Assembly: GCA_030998225.1 (NCBI GenBank)
Contig: JAPYXD010000755.1
Location: 1,116,001-1,180,000, forward strand
Direction of reading: 5' to 3'
Length of the DNA: 64,000 nucleotides
Source: Diplolepis rosae
Taxonomy: Eukaryota > Arthropoda > Insecta > Hymenoptera > Diplolepididae
The position numbers and the translations under genes were made by a program. How positions within the stretch are numbered: position 1 is the first letter of the stretch; each line of letters opens with the position of its first letter. Below, piece after piece: positions 22,761-34,612 of this stretch. Below the pieces are notes generated by a model. The model was not told the origin of the DNA. It made no database searches and was given only the letters and a program-made list of their open reading frames with translations.

Positions 22761-24064
22761 CAGTCCTCGACCAGTACTCTTTGTCATCAAGTGCCAACGA
22801 CCCGTCTTCAGTATAAATTCTTCAAGTCCCAATTGTTCAGTTCGGCAACTTTATAATACTTCCCAAGTATCTTCAAGTATCGGAGCATACCGGTCACAAG
22901 TTTGGATTATCAGTGAGGACAAATTTCGGATTATCAGTGGTTCCTGAGAGGATTCTTCAACAAGTAAGTCCTTTTAATAACCAACAAGGAAGGAATTTGT
23001 ATTCAGAAATCAGTCTCAATCTCTCTCTCTCTCTCACGATTTATATTTAAATATGAAAAAGTCTCATTGAATAAAGTGGATCATTGTAAAATATTTGATT
23101 AATTATTTGTTGTTGGCTTCCCTCACCCAGTTTCGGTTAAGAAATCCTCTGGATTTCTTTACCGTTCTAAACGAGGAAAACAAATTAAATATAATAATAA
23201 AGGGTAAGTGACCAAGACGTCACAATAAGAAAAATTATTAGAAATAAGATAGGACATTGTAAATATGAATTTAAAAGTTAACTATTATTTATCAATAATT
23301 TGAAGTTTTTAGAAACTATTTTATAATAACTACATTTCAATTTTGTTAATAATTATTCATAACTATGTAAAAATTTATATTTCATTGTAAAATAGTACAA
23401 ATGTCTCCATCTTTTGAGAAAAGAGAGAAACCTTTTTCTTTCTATTATATTTACAATTGTTTATTTTTATATTCCTCCATACAATTTCTTGGGTACCAGT
23501 AACCACTCTGGTACTGGAAATTGTACAAATTCCTCACCCAACCTATCCTCGAGTATTAAACAATTTGACGTGCTCCTTATGAGATGAACGATTTTGTTTA
23601 ATACTCAAATTTCATCTCTCCAAGTGTAATTTTTCCCCTAGGAGTCACTTTAGGAAGAGAATTCTAACAGCAGTATTCCCGAGTCATTGGAGTGCAAGCT
23701 CCAGACTCAAAAATAATTATAAATTATTTCTTCTTAAAAGAAATAATTTAATATATTATAAAAGCTTGTGTGATTACAGACGTCACAATCGATAAAATCA
23801 AAATGTCCGGGACTAGTCGTGACATATCAAGTGTAATAACTAGCGCCGCATACAACTACAATACTAGATTAGATTCGAGTGTACGCATAAAAACTCGTAT
23901 ACGCACCGAAGTCACATAAAATATAATACGTGCCAATGCACACAATTCGGGAAATTACGAGACTCGCGACAATGCTCGCAGGACTGATCGCGCCTCGGCT
24001 TCGATCTCCTGCGAGCATTGTCGCTCGTCACGTAATAACCCTCATTGTGCGCCTAGGCACGTAA

Positions 24065-25377
24065 TATACTATTATCGTATTCCATGGAAGAGATAGTATT
24101 ATTTTAAAGGAATAGAAAATTTCAAATAAAGTTAGGTGGCCTTTCTGTTTTGTATAATCTTTAAAATAAGTATTTATTTAAATTATTGAAATTTTGGATG
24201 AATGTCGTTATTATTCTCGGATAATATTATAAACTTCAAATTAATTTTCATGGCCACAAGAACGTAGAAAATAATACAATAAATATCTTCAGCTCAAACA
24301 TTTTAACATAAAAAGGTTAGATTGTAGTCAGGGTACATGTCACTTCCATTTCGTCCGACATTTTCAATTTGCGATGTTGCCTATTTCATTAGGCATTTCG
24401 AGTTTAGACATTACTTGATCCAACGATATCAATATCCTAAAGCTGGACATACACGTAGCTGGTTTAAATAGACGGTTGGCAGTAATATGAATACATTGCA
24501 CTATTTTAAGTAAATTCTATGTGTCATTCAATGATATTATGAATTTGAATAATTTAAGCAAATAATCATTTGTCTCACTTAGTAACATACAAAATAAAGC
24601 TAATTGCAGTATTACGACAGACTTAATGCAAAAGGAATATGCAGTCATTTTAGTAAATATGATACGTAAATCAAATATTTTACTTCTTTGACTAATTCCT
24701 TTCCTATGTATTTTATTGAAATAGTTATTAGTTTTTTTCCATGCAGTTCTACAACTACATTTCCACACAAAATGAAATATCAGTTTGAAATTTTAAGAAA
24801 TGAATAAAAAATTACTGAGACAGATCTGTTATGTCTTGAATATTCATAATGATATGAAAAAATTTCGATAAAAATAAGTAACTATAGAAAAATTTCAGAC
24901 TATATTATCGACAGTGTTAGACTAGTGCAGTCAGACTCAAGGCATTCCGTTGGTATTATTAAAATAAATAAAAACAGAATTCATTTTAATGAACTATGCC
25001 TTCACCTAATAGTTCTTCCATCTGCTATTATTGACCGTTTCCTAAATTTTGACCGATTTTTTCGATTTGAAATTTTATACATGGAGCAAAAAATCGATAA
25101 CCAGTGACTGAATTTGTCACGTGACCTACCTGGCCTTAAACAATGCAAAATTTGTTTAATTTTACAGTGTTTTATTTGTAAATATTATATCTGGCATTTT
25201 TACATTTTTACGATATTGACATGTTATTTTCTTAAGGGTAAAAATATATGTTTTGAAAATGCATCTATTTCAAAGGTGTGCTGTCGATGGATTTGAATCA
25301 AGCTGTGTCAAGTAAAGAATGGTGTGTGTATTGCGTGACAAAAGGTATAATTTTTATGAAAGTTGTATTTCTCATAC
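24065..25377. other. AT-rich spacer, nothing recognised
   Basis: Only short open frames, no TIR pair and no recognised domain. Confidence 0.5.
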
Positions 25378-25908
25378 CAATACCTCCACTGAAATTGTTG
25401 TATTTCAAGCCCGTTTCGAGGAATGAAAGTTGCGAATTTCATGCGTATGTAGTAAACTTATAAAAGTTGCGAGAAAATCAGGAGGGACTCGTCTGAAAAG
25501 TCATAGCAAAGGTCTGAAAAGTCGTAGCAATGGACTGAAAAGTTATAGCAACGGCCTGAAAAGTAAACAAGGTCCGTTACTATCCATAAAAATTCAAATG
25601 CAACTGTCAGTTGTTTGAACAAATTCAACGCAACTGTCAGTCGCTTGCTTGACAAAACGAAAATTAAATATCTTCTTTTCCCTTAACGAGCTTGAAAACA
25701 CAACGCTTTTCAGTGGAGTAATTGGAAAAAGTACAGTGTTCGACACGAGTTGAAAGGTGATTTCAGACTCGTGTGATTGCTCCCCTCGCGCGAAATCTTC
25801 ACGTTTAAACTCTTGTTGAACAATCTACTATTTCTACATTCGCCTGAAATTCGCAATTTTCATTTCCCGAAACGGGCTTGAAATAAAAAGACTTTAGTGG
25901 AGGTATTG
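25378..25908. mobile_element. Element with CAATACCTCCACT TIRs
   Basis: Left CAATACCTCCACTGAAAT...TTTCAAGCCCGTTTC and right GAAACGGGCTTGAAAT...AGTGGAGGTATTG are inverted repeats of about 60 bp. A degenerate internal copy of the right end occurs near 25690-25725. The interior holds the 21-bp minisatellite. No transposase; non-autonomous, class unknown. Confidence 0.7.
25491..25572 (+). repeat. 21-bp minisatellite, four units
   Basis: Units are variants of GTCTGAAAAGTCATAGCAAA, period 21 bp, so any frame through them repeats every 7 residues (for example LKS(H/R/Y)S(K/N)G). Units differ at a few positions each. Confidence 0.85.
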
Positions 25909-26288
25909 AAAAGAATTAATTTTTTTCAAAGTATGGAGAGAGACGGAAAGTATGACCGGGACAGGTAGTATGACTTTTACAAATAAAGTAAGTGCTTGTT
26001 GATTTTTATGATAATTCTTGGTAGGAAATGGCATTTCTTGATTAATAGTTTTTTTTTTTAATAGTTTCTTGACTAACAGTTGGGAAATTTAAAAAAAATC
26101 CACAGCATTTAGTCTTATCAAGAGAAACTTCTGTAAATTTTTCGCGGATTTTTGCGCGTAAAATTCGCAAAAACTTTTGTGTCAATAATATGTCTACTAA
26201 AGACGCGTATGTCATAATTTTTTCAGATTTTTAAAAAATGTGGACGACACTTAAAAAATCGATAATGTCCAAAATCGGCGGTTTCAAT
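25909..26288. other. AT-rich spacer, nothing recognised
   Basis: No open frames or repeats that can be supported. Confidence 0.5.
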
Positions 26289-27240
26289 GTTACTCGTCGT
26301 TGGAAATGTATCATTGCCTGTTTTTGTTGTAGACGTTATTCATTTAATCGGTGATATACTCGCATTCATGATAATTTTCACGATAATTTTCTAATTCTAT
26401 TATCGATATATTTTCGCTGATTATGCAAATTCTGTTTGTCACATTTTTTAGTGAGACTGGTATTGGGAAAAATGTGGAAGATTGAACTCCAATTTATTTA
26501 GAGACATCTACGTTCATTTTTTCGCGAAACTTTCTACCCGCAAATCGTGTTGGATAAGATAGCAACAACTTCTGGACGCAATTCCTTCATAAATGAAAAT
26601 CAGTCACCGAAGCCGATTTTTTCAGCAAAAAATAAGTCTACCAAAAAATCATATTATCTAATTTATTGAGATTTTCCAACAATGTAGACAGTAAAGTACA
26701 TCACTTCATTACTTTGTAACACTTATTACAACATTCTTATTACATTTCATATTACCTTGCATAGAAAATAAAATAATTACGTTGGAATTAAATTATTGTA
26801 TGTTATCACACTAAAAATTCACTGTTTTGATGAAACTTTTATTGTTCAAGAAAAATTTATTTATTGGGAACAAGAAAATTTGTTCACAATATAGACAGTA
26901 AAAATTTCATAAATTTTTCCTGATTTTCATTTATGAAAAATTGCATGCAGAAGTTGTTGCTATCTTATCCAACACGAATTGCGGGTAGAAAGGTTCGCGA
27001 AAAAATAAACGTAGATGTCTCTAAATAAATTGGAGTTCAATCTTCCAAATTTTTCCCAATAGCAGTCTCACTAAAAAATACGAAAAACAGAATTTGCATA
27101 ATCAGCAAATACTGACTCAAATAGCGATAATAGAATTAAAAAATTATCAAGAAAATTATCATGGATGCGAGTATATCACCGATTAAACGAATAACGTCTA
27201 CAACAAAAACCGGCAATGATATATTTCCAACGATGAGAAC
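26289..27240. mobile_element. Fold-back element with arms of about 320 bp
   Basis: 26289-26603 is the reverse complement of 26920-27240 with modest divergence. Matching landmarks are GGTGATATACTCGCAT / ATGCGAGTATATCACC and TTGGATAAGATAGCAACAA / TTGTTGCTATCTTATCCAA. The spacer of 316 bp is AT-rich and has no gene. Confidence 0.85.
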
Positions 27241-27417
27241 CGTTGAATTTATTTATAATTTATTCGATATTCTATAGAAATTTCTGTAAATGTCTAATAA
27301 ATTATATAATTAAAATAATTTTTTTTCTTCGAAACATCTCAAACTGGGAAAAAAATCGTACAATTTATTTAAGGATACGATTTGTCATTTTAAAGCTTTT
27401 TTGGTATCTCACATATT

Positions 27418-28430
27418 ATGATTAAAAAATGGAATTTTTTATTTTCAATAGTGTTTTTTACATTCTCATCATGGATGAGAAGGTATTGGTTTTATTTGAA
27501 AAATGACTCCAAATTTTCATCAAATCTTTACGTTTTGAGACCCCCTGAGTCAGAAAAAAGGGTTTTTACGAAAGTGTCTGTCTGTCTGTCTGTAGTAGGT
27601 CTTGTGCGGCATAACTCTCGATAGAATTATCAGATTGAATTGAGCTTTGGTACACTTTATCGGAGCCGAAAAAGTAAGGACAAGTTCGTTAACCAGCCAC
27701 ATCCAATCAAAATTGAGGGATGGAGCACTACTTTTGTGATTTTTAAAATAATTTTTTGAAAAAATCAAAAATTTCAATACTGGTTTTTGATAGTGCTCAT
27801 AAATCTCTACAAATTATCTTGATAACATTTTTTGATTAAATCAAAATTGGAAATGTTACAGCATATTAAAACTTGAAAAAAGTCAATATCAAAATTCAAT
27901 TTTCCAGTTAAATTATACGAGATACGAAAAAACGTTATCATACAATATTATTTTCTACATAAAGACGTTCCTTAAATAAAGTCTACGATTGTTTTTTCTT
28001 TTTGAGAGATTTGGAAGAAAATAAATTATTTTAATCATGTAATTTATTAAGAAGTTACTGAAATGTATACAGAAAATCGAGCGCGAAGCGCGAGCGTCAT
28101 AATGAGAATGTGTTCCTTAAGGCTGATAGAGCCTTAAGTAAATTGAATATCCTGTTTCACTTAAATTCAAAAATAAATAGAGTGACTTTGAGAAAATGTG
28201 TAATTCACATCATCTGTAATATTATTATAAAATTGGTTTAAGCTCCAATATCAAATTATAAGAAATAAACCTGAATGTATGCGAAGAGCACAAGACCGAG
28301 CGCGAAGCGCGAGGTCCAGAAAGAACGGAGCGCGAAGCGCGACGATCGAATCGCGCGCCCAAGGCGCGCGATAAGAATGTGCCCGCGAAGTGGGCAGATT
28401 TTTTAAATTCAAAATAAAGGGTTTCCCACT
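27418..28430 (+). repeat. Repeat family D with GCGCGAAGCGCGA segments
   Basis: Diverged copies of its parts recur at about 32100-33030: GTTAACCAGCCAC (inverted), ATTATACGAGATAC, and the GAAAATCGAGCGCGAA block. A CTGTCTGTCTGTCTGT run sits at 27577. From 28078 to 28380 the palindromic unit GAGCGCGAAGCGCGA appears at least three times. Open frames here are products of the repeats. Class unknown. Confidence 0.6.
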
Positions 28431-30240
28431 CGGAGAGAAGAGAACGCAGCTGTCATGTGCGCGAGACAAAGCAGAACTGTGTTCTTACGAAAATGTACGA
28501 TTGGACACAGCTCAGCTATGTCCTCGCATAGCCAGAATGTGTGAGCGCACATCTCTGCTTCGCGCTGGGCACACGCCGTTCGGACGAAGCAGAGCTGTGT
28601 GCGAACAGATGAAGGCTTCGTCTAAACACAGCTCCACTGTGCCCTCGCACTCCTCTGCTTCGTGCTAAACACATCGTGCGTGTGCGCCACGTTTGTGTAT
28701 ATGTAATGCATTGATCGGCATTTACCTGCATAAAAGTTTGATATTTATCGAACCAATTTTCATAATTTGAGAATTATTAAACTCTGATATTATAATTGAT
28801 TTATAATTTCAATGTTAAAATGAAAATATGTAAAAAAGCGAATAAAGAGCAACAAAGATTTAGTTGCGTTTGACACGACAGAGATACATTTCTATATGAA
28901 ATACAGGCAACATATAAAAGTATAAAATCAAAAATGTTGTATGTGATGGTTTTTATTAAAATCTGAGTATTTTTAATTAAAACTTGATTGCCCAAAAATG
29001 TTCCGTTCTGTAATGAAAAAAATTTTGAGCTATACGTTACTCTGCGGTAACTAATTATTATATTGACCTAATTGTTTTTCGATTCAAAGCAAAGAAAAAA
29101 TTTAACTTCGGCCTATAACGTAGAGATCTTTTTATTTAAAATCGACTATAAAAAATTATGCGATTCTAATAAATCATGAATTATTTTTTCAGAGAAAAGA
29201 TTTCCAACAACTTCACAGTTTCTGATTTTTAAATATAAATTCTTTAATGGCTGAAAACATTAAAAAAAAAATTTCCAAAACGAAATTTTTATAAACAAAT
29301 TGCTGAATTTGATAATAATTTATTCATTTTCGAAAATTGGAAATGGTTATGTTGTAGGGAATCTTTTTCTCGAAAAAGTGATTTTTAATTTATTAAAATC
29401 GCATAATTTTTTTAAATTTGGCGAAAAGCGATAAGAAAAAAAATTGGGTAAAAAATAAAATTGATTAATAAAATTATTTTTCTGTATTTCCAATTTTTTT
29501 CATAGAAATTAATCTTTTCTCTTCCAAAATAGCCTTTCAATAATAATATTGCTATTCTTGAAAGCAAAATTATCTATTTTTGCCTGAGGTCTAATTTTCG
29601 TGGGTGGTAACTACCTTAAAACTTGATTATCCAAAAATGTTCCGTTCTGTAATGAAAAAAATTTTGCGGTTATATGTTCCTCTGCGGCAACAAATTATTA
29701 TATTGACCTAATTATTTTTGGATTCGAAGCAAAGAACAAATTTAACTTCGGCCTATAACGTACAGATCTTTTTATTTAAAATCGACTATAAATACGTAGA
29801 AACAAAAACTTTTATCAGTGGTTTAGTATTGACGTATTAATTGCAGAAATTTTGTATTTTGAATGATCGTTATACGCACCTTTAAATTCCGCGTCGTTTG
29901 CATCCACGTCAATGAGACACGGCAATTTTTTGACCTTATAAATAATCAAAGTATAATCAATGCATTACATATACACAAACGTGGCGCACACGCACGATGT
30001 GTTTAGCACGAAACAGAGGAGTGCGAGGGCACAGTAGAGCTGTGTTTAGACGAAGCCTTCATTTGTTCGCACACAGCTCTGCTTCGTCTGAACGGCGTGT
30101 GCCCAGCGCGAAGCAGAGATGTGCGCTCACACATTCTGGCTATGCGAGGACATAGCTGAGCTGTGTCCAATCGTACATTTTCGTAAGAACACAGGCCTGC
30201 TTTGTCCCGCGCACATGACAGCTGCGTTCTCTTCTCTCCG
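28431..30240. mobile_element. Fold-back element with 285-bp GC-rich arms
   Basis: 28431-28715 and 29956-30240 are inverted repeats of equal length with only a few mismatches. The outer edge is CGGAGAGAAGAGAACG. The arms are much richer in GC than the 1.24-kb AT-rich spacer. An 80-codon frame is open in both arms, but it consists of repeated AGCTGTGT- and GAAGCAGAG-type words and is probably not a gene. The right arm abuts the IS630-type element at 30247. Confidence 0.8.
28979..29790 (+). repeat. Pair of 172-bp direct repeats inside the fold-back spacer
   Basis: 28979-29150 and 29618-29790 share AAAATGTTCCGTTCTGTAAT, TATATTGACCTAATT and TTTAACTTCGGCCTATAACG, at about 90% identity by eye. They flank 467 bp of AT-rich sequence and may mark an internal insertion or duplication. 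Confidence 0.8.
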
Positions 30241-30246
30241 TGCAAT

Positions 30247-30978
30247 AAGGGTGATATGTCTTGAAATTGAAAAAAAACACTGAATATTCATTCGGAATTG
30301 ATCGAAATCTTTTTTATTATATTGGATATTCTATGCCATTTATGATTTAAACAATATATCGGCCAAATGTCCCCCGAGACTTGAGCCAAAAATGCGCCTC
30401 ATCAGAAAAGATGATTTTTTGATGAAAATTGGGATCATTTTCAATTGATTCCAGAGCCCAATCCGCGAACTCCCGACGCAAACGATGGTCATTAGGCTTC
30501 AGTTCTTGGGCCAGAATCATCTTATAGGGATGCAGGCCAAGATCCAATCGCAAAATACGCCAGGTAGTCATCCTGGACAGGCCCAATTCCTGAGATCGGC
30601 GTGGCACGGACAATTCACGGTTTTCCTCGATACTGGCGTGTACGGCGGCTATATTCTGTGTAGAACGTGCGGTACGCATACGATTTTTAGGCTTAGTATC
30701 CAATAGAGTAAATTCACTCTCCAACTTATCGATTATTCGACGAATTGAGAGCGCGGATGGAGCAGAATGACGACCATATTTTGCACGATATGCTCTTTGA
30801 ACACCGACAAAACTTCTCGAATTTTGATAAAATAATTGGACAATTTCCAAACGTTGTGGAAGCGTGAAACTACTCATGATTAAATGGCAAACCTTGCTGA
30901 TGACAACTGACAGCAGAAGTCAAAAATTTCAGTTCAAATGAGCCCGATAGGGACATTCAAAATCATATCACCCCTATT
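30247..30978 (-). mobile_element. Internally deleted IS630/Tc1-mariner-type transposon
   Basis: TIRs AGGGTGATATG at the low end and GGGGTGATATG (read in reverse) at the high end, flanked by TA on both sides, as expected for this superfamily. Only the 5' half of the transposase remains, so the copy cannot move by itself. Confidence 0.8.
30347..30877 (-). pseudogene. N-terminal half of an IS630-type transposase
   Basis: A 176-codon frame from ATG at 30877. An N-terminal helix-turn-helix region of the DUF4817 type (MSSFTLPQRLEIVQLFYQN) is followed by a second DNA-binding region and LHPYKMILAQELKPNDH. The first catalytic Asp lies in FSDEAHFW. The frame ends soon after it, at a deletion junction, and the second and third catalytic residues are missing. 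Known full-length relatives have about 340 residues. The ends could still be mobilised in trans. Confidence 0.85.
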
Positions 30979-31317
30979 GGGAAACCCTTTATAAGATATA
31001 TAATACATCCTGTCGAAAAATGTCCCAATGAGAATTTGAAGACCCTATTTAGGCAAATGATAATCTATCTTAACAGCGTAGAAACTACACTGGACGAAAT
31101 TTGTGGACCTTACTAAAGTGAACAATTTTGCATTCTTAAATTTTTTTCGTATTGCACATATTCTGGTTAAAAAATTGAATTTTTGATTTTCAACAGCATT
31201 TTTTTAAATTAAAAAGAAAAATATACATCTTATAAAAAATGTTGTGTTTCAAATTTGTAGGTTTTTTTATGTACGTATACAGACGTTGTAAATGACAAAT
31301 TTTCAGACAAATTTAAG
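30979..31317. other. AT-rich spacer, nothing recognised
   Basis: No gene or repeat partner supported. Confidence 0.5.
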
Positions 31318-31675
31318 ATTTAAAAAAATAAATATATCAAAGACATTATTAATACATTAATGAAGCGATGTTTCAGGATCGAAAACATCCCCTCTTCAGG
31401 ACAATTCCGAAATAAATGTAAAGGTCGAATACATAATATTACAATCCAGTTAAAAAAATAGTAATTTTGAAACATAATCAGTTAAGAATTTTCTTATGTC
31501 AATATTATTCAGAAACTTCATATTTTCTCCTTTGTTTGAAGGTTGTGTGAAGAACCAAAAACATCCCTTCACATTTATTTCCAAATTGGCCTGAAGAGAG
31601 GATATTTTTGATCCTGAAACGTCGATTCAAAATTATATTAAAAACGTTTTTAATATATTTATTTTTCGTAGGTTT
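31318..31675. repeat. Palindrome carrying two hammerhead-like motifs
   Basis: The arms 31318-31425 and about 31560-31675 are inverted repeats. Each, read outward, contains CTGAAGAG, a 5-bp stem (GGAT/ATCC), then GAAACGTCG (right arm, plus strand, 31589-31625) or GAAACATCG (left arm, minus strand). The order resembles a hammerhead core (CUGANGA - stem II - GAAA - NUH) with one unpaired G. Probably decayed retroelement ends. Confidence 0.45.
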
Positions 31676-31812
31676 TTTTGTAGTAAAAAATTTTGTATTA
31701 TAATATTCTTTTAGTTTCTTCTCTAGTTTAACTGAAAATTGGATTTTGATATTGGCTTTTTTATAGTCTTCACTTACTCTAACTTTTAAAATTTTGGTTT
31801 AATCGAATAATA

Positions 31813-31998
31813 CACAGAGAAAAAAATGTTACTGAATTTATAGCATTTCTGCTAAAAGCTTGTATATCATTGATTCAAATCAATATGTTGTAGAATTGGC
31901 AGCATATGTAACAGTTTTATTGGCATATTCTTTTGAATCAATAATATACATGCTTTTGATAGAAATGCTATAGATTCAATAGAATTTGTTTCTCAGTG
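31813..31998. mobile_element. Palindromic MITE with CACAGAG/CTCAGTG ends, TA TSD
   Basis: The 186-bp element starts CACAGAGAAAAAAATG and ends CAAATTTTGTTTCTCAGTG-like (AATTTGTTTCTCAGTG), flanked by TA on both sides. Its two halves are inverted repeats (TATAGCATTTCT / AGAAATGCTATA). The ends resemble those of the MITE at 10812-11060. Confidence 0.8.
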
Positions 31999-32099
31999 TA
32001 TTATAAGGATAATTGTTAAATATTTATAAGCAGTCTCAAAAACCATTATTCTAATTTTTCCAAAAAGTTTTCTTCAAAAATATAAAAAATGCTTTCATT

Positions 32100-33030
32100 T
32101 TCACAATTTTGGTCAGTGGTGGCTGGTTAACGAACTTGTCCTTACTTCTTCGGCTCCGATAAAGTATGCCAAAGCTCAATTCAATCCGTTAATTTTATGT
32201 TTAAAATTGCGCAAATAAGAGCATTTTTTATGTTTTTGAAAAAATCCGCAATTCCAATACTTGTTTCTGGTAATGCTCATAAATCTTCACTGATTACCCT
32301 AATAACGTTTTTCGATTAAACTAAAATTAGGAAAGTAACAGCATGTTAAAACTTCAAAAAAGTCAATGTCTAAATTCTATTTTCCAGTCAAATTATACGA
32401 GATACCAAGATAAAACGTATATTAATCATTTCAATTACAAAAAAGACGATTAAAATTTAAAAATTCAATTTTTTAAACAAAATATGTGACATACGAAAAA
32501 AACGTTGGGATGGAAAATTATCTGCCTAAATGAGGTCTATAAATTCTCAGTGAGACATTTTTTGACAAAATGTTCAATTTCAAAAAATACGATTTGAGTT
32601 TAAAAATTCCATTTTGTAAACAGAATATGCGAGATAAGGAAATAGCATTGGAATGCAACATTTTTCACTTAAATAAACTCTACGATTTTTTATCCTCATT
32701 GAGATATTTGGAAGAAAATAAATTACTTTTACCATGTAATTTATTAGAAAGTTACAGAAATGTATACAGAAAATCGAGCGCGAAACGCGAATGTCATGAT
32801 AAGAATATGATCCTTAAGGCTCTACAAATTTGGAACACAATTTTTTTTCATGAGATGTATATTTTTCTTTTAAATTTAAAAAAATACTATTGAAAATCCA
32901 AAACTTAATTTTTCAACAATATGTGAAATACGGAAAAAGCGTTGGAATGCAAAATTGTTCACTTAAATAAACTCTACGATTGTTTCATTCTTTTAACTGA
33001 AGTAGAAGATAATTTTAATAATTTATTAAT
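32100..33030. repeat. Diverged pieces of repeat family D
   Basis: 32110-32240 matches 27625-27740 in reverse. 32250-32420 and 32645-32820 match 27770-27920 and 27960-28110 in direct orientation, including GAAAATCGAGCGCGAA. The 107-codon frame at 32570-32893 falls in this repeat and shows no domain. Confidence 0.55.
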
Positions 33031-34612
33031 TCAAATAAGAAAATAGTTGCAATAAACATTTTCACAAGGTTGCTTAGTTACAAAGTTACCAGACATTTGT
33101 GAGTAAAAGATACTCTTGATTAAAAATTTTTCTTCTGTAATGTATGTAGGCATCAAATGTACATATTTTATTTGTCAAATTTTACAATTGCAGCACGAAA
33201 TTAGCGTTTAAACGCAATATCGCGTGGTTCACGCTTGAACCTGAAAGAAAGTTTATTATCATATATTTAAAATTTTTCTCCACATATTGCATAATTAATT
33301 TAGATGAATACAATAAATACATTCGGAAAACTAGTCTGTTACTCCATCCGAAGTTTAGTTGGGTTAACCAAAAAATTTGTTCTATGCAACCAAAAATGGT
33401 TTATTTTATACGTTCTTATTGAATCAAAGAAATAGTTTAGCTGATTGAATCAAATTTTGTGTCACTTAACCAAATATTTTGGTTGATCTAAGAAAATGGT
33501 ATGATTAAATCAATTAAATCTTTTTTTGGGTGTAGGAGCCTTACGGAACTAAAAGGAATACTAGTCATAGCTGTATGTTCATTTTCACTATTTTTAAAAT
33601 GATTTTAAATGAATACTGAGTTAAAATAATTACATTGGAAGAAATCCATACAGTAATTTTAGCTTAAATGTCCTAACTAAGTATTTATAGTAGAAACTAC
33701 TAAAAACTTGATTATTATAATAAATATTAAATGTTATTAATGGGTACTTTCATCTAAATCATAAAAAACTAAAAAGTTGTACTTTCGCCTGCTTTCGCAT
33801 TTGCCTGACGATGCGGTGCAACTACATTCCCTACCGAAAGGAGCGCTGTGTTCCTTCGACATAAGTCAACTGCTCCCCAAAAAAAGGGCATCTGCTCACC
33901 CACAGAGGGAACGCAGCATACCCAAAAGTATAGTCGTACAACTTTCCTCCGGTAAACGCAATAGCTCTACCGCTAGGGGCAGCATCTGTGCCAAATTTTT
34001 TTCCGTGTACAATTGCAACTAATTTTTGTATAAGCCACAAAATTAATACAGAGCGAACAAAGGGAATCTTGCAACTAATATCTTTTCACTAGTGATGAGA
34101 ATGTAAAAGCATCAGCGAACTTACACATAGCATGCTCTAACTATAAACATACTTTTTTTTTGGTTCTCCATGATTGTTTACTTCAGATCGTTAAGAAATA
34201 TAGTTTAACCTCATATGATCTAAGTTCCTGGACCTGCAATGTCCTTTCAAGACATTAGGAAACCAAGAATGACCAGATTATTGCGCGTTATGACAGGTCG
34301 CTTTCAGAGTTTTTCACTTTTTCATCAGTGATTTATCACACTATGGTTTTGTTTAGCTCTCAACCCGTTGAGCCTTCTTTACATAGATAATCCAAAGTCC
34401 TGTGATAGAGAGAATAATCTTACTACGAACAAAAAAATTACACATTTCTAAATCTGGGTGATCTAAATTGCTTTAACATAAAGCGTTCTACTCCGGAGCC
34501 ACTTGTTTTACAGTGGCTAGAAAAATCTCTACATGGAAGGGTTTGTCGCATCCATCAAGAACCTTTTATTGTGACAGCAGAGTTAAATCTTGATTCCAAT
34601 GTTTTCACTATT
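33031..34612. other. Spacer, nothing firmly recognised
   Basis: 33370-33530 has repeated AACCAAA words in both orientations, perhaps an old MITE. 33800-33990 is GC-richer, with an 81-codon plus-strand frame and no domain. No gene supported. Confidence 0.4.

Larger units (their letters stand above)
22054..23224 (+). mobile_element. Inner solo LTR of the TGTCACGTCC family
   Basis: A 1171-bp unit from TGTCACGTCC to GACGTCACA with a perfect 4-bp TSD ATAA (22050-22053 and 23225-23228). It is the most complete copy of this LTR family in the window. It has a TATA box (22526-22532), a GC-rich minisatellite just downstream, AATAAAG near 23070, and a 3' segment with CCAGTTTCGGTTAAGAAATC and a hairpin. 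No internal region is left, so it is a solo LTR from recombination. Ty3/Gypsy or BEL is inferred. Confidence 0.88.
20883..23787 (+). mobile_element. Outer solo LTR-like insertion, about 1.73 kb net
   Basis: Starts TGTGACATCC, ends GACGTCACA, with a perfect 4-bp TSD ATCG (20879-20882 and 23788-23791) inside family A. After subtracting the nested LTR and its TSD, 1730 bp remain, mostly AT-rich and non-coding. An 85-codon minus-strand frame (21360-21103) with a hydrophobic tail is not recognisable. The ends resemble those of the inner LTR, but the sequence does not. Confidence 0.75.
20636..24064 (+). repeat. Family A, copy A2, split by an LTR
   Basis: The 5' part 20636-20882 (TTATGTGCCACCGGCG onward) and the 3' part 23792-24064 together make one family A copy. 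Copies A1 and A3 read straight through the break point (ATCGAGAAAATCAAAATGG), which proves the intervening DNA is an insertion. Confidence 0.85.

Noticed and set aside
22544..22947. Overlapping frames of about 90-108 codons on both strands
   Set aside because: Produced by the LTR minisatellite, not independent coding sequence.
28251..28731. Frames in the GC-rich arm (also 30003-30245) as conserved proteins
   Set aside because: Identity between arms reflects the inverted repeat; the peptides are low-complexity and have no domain.
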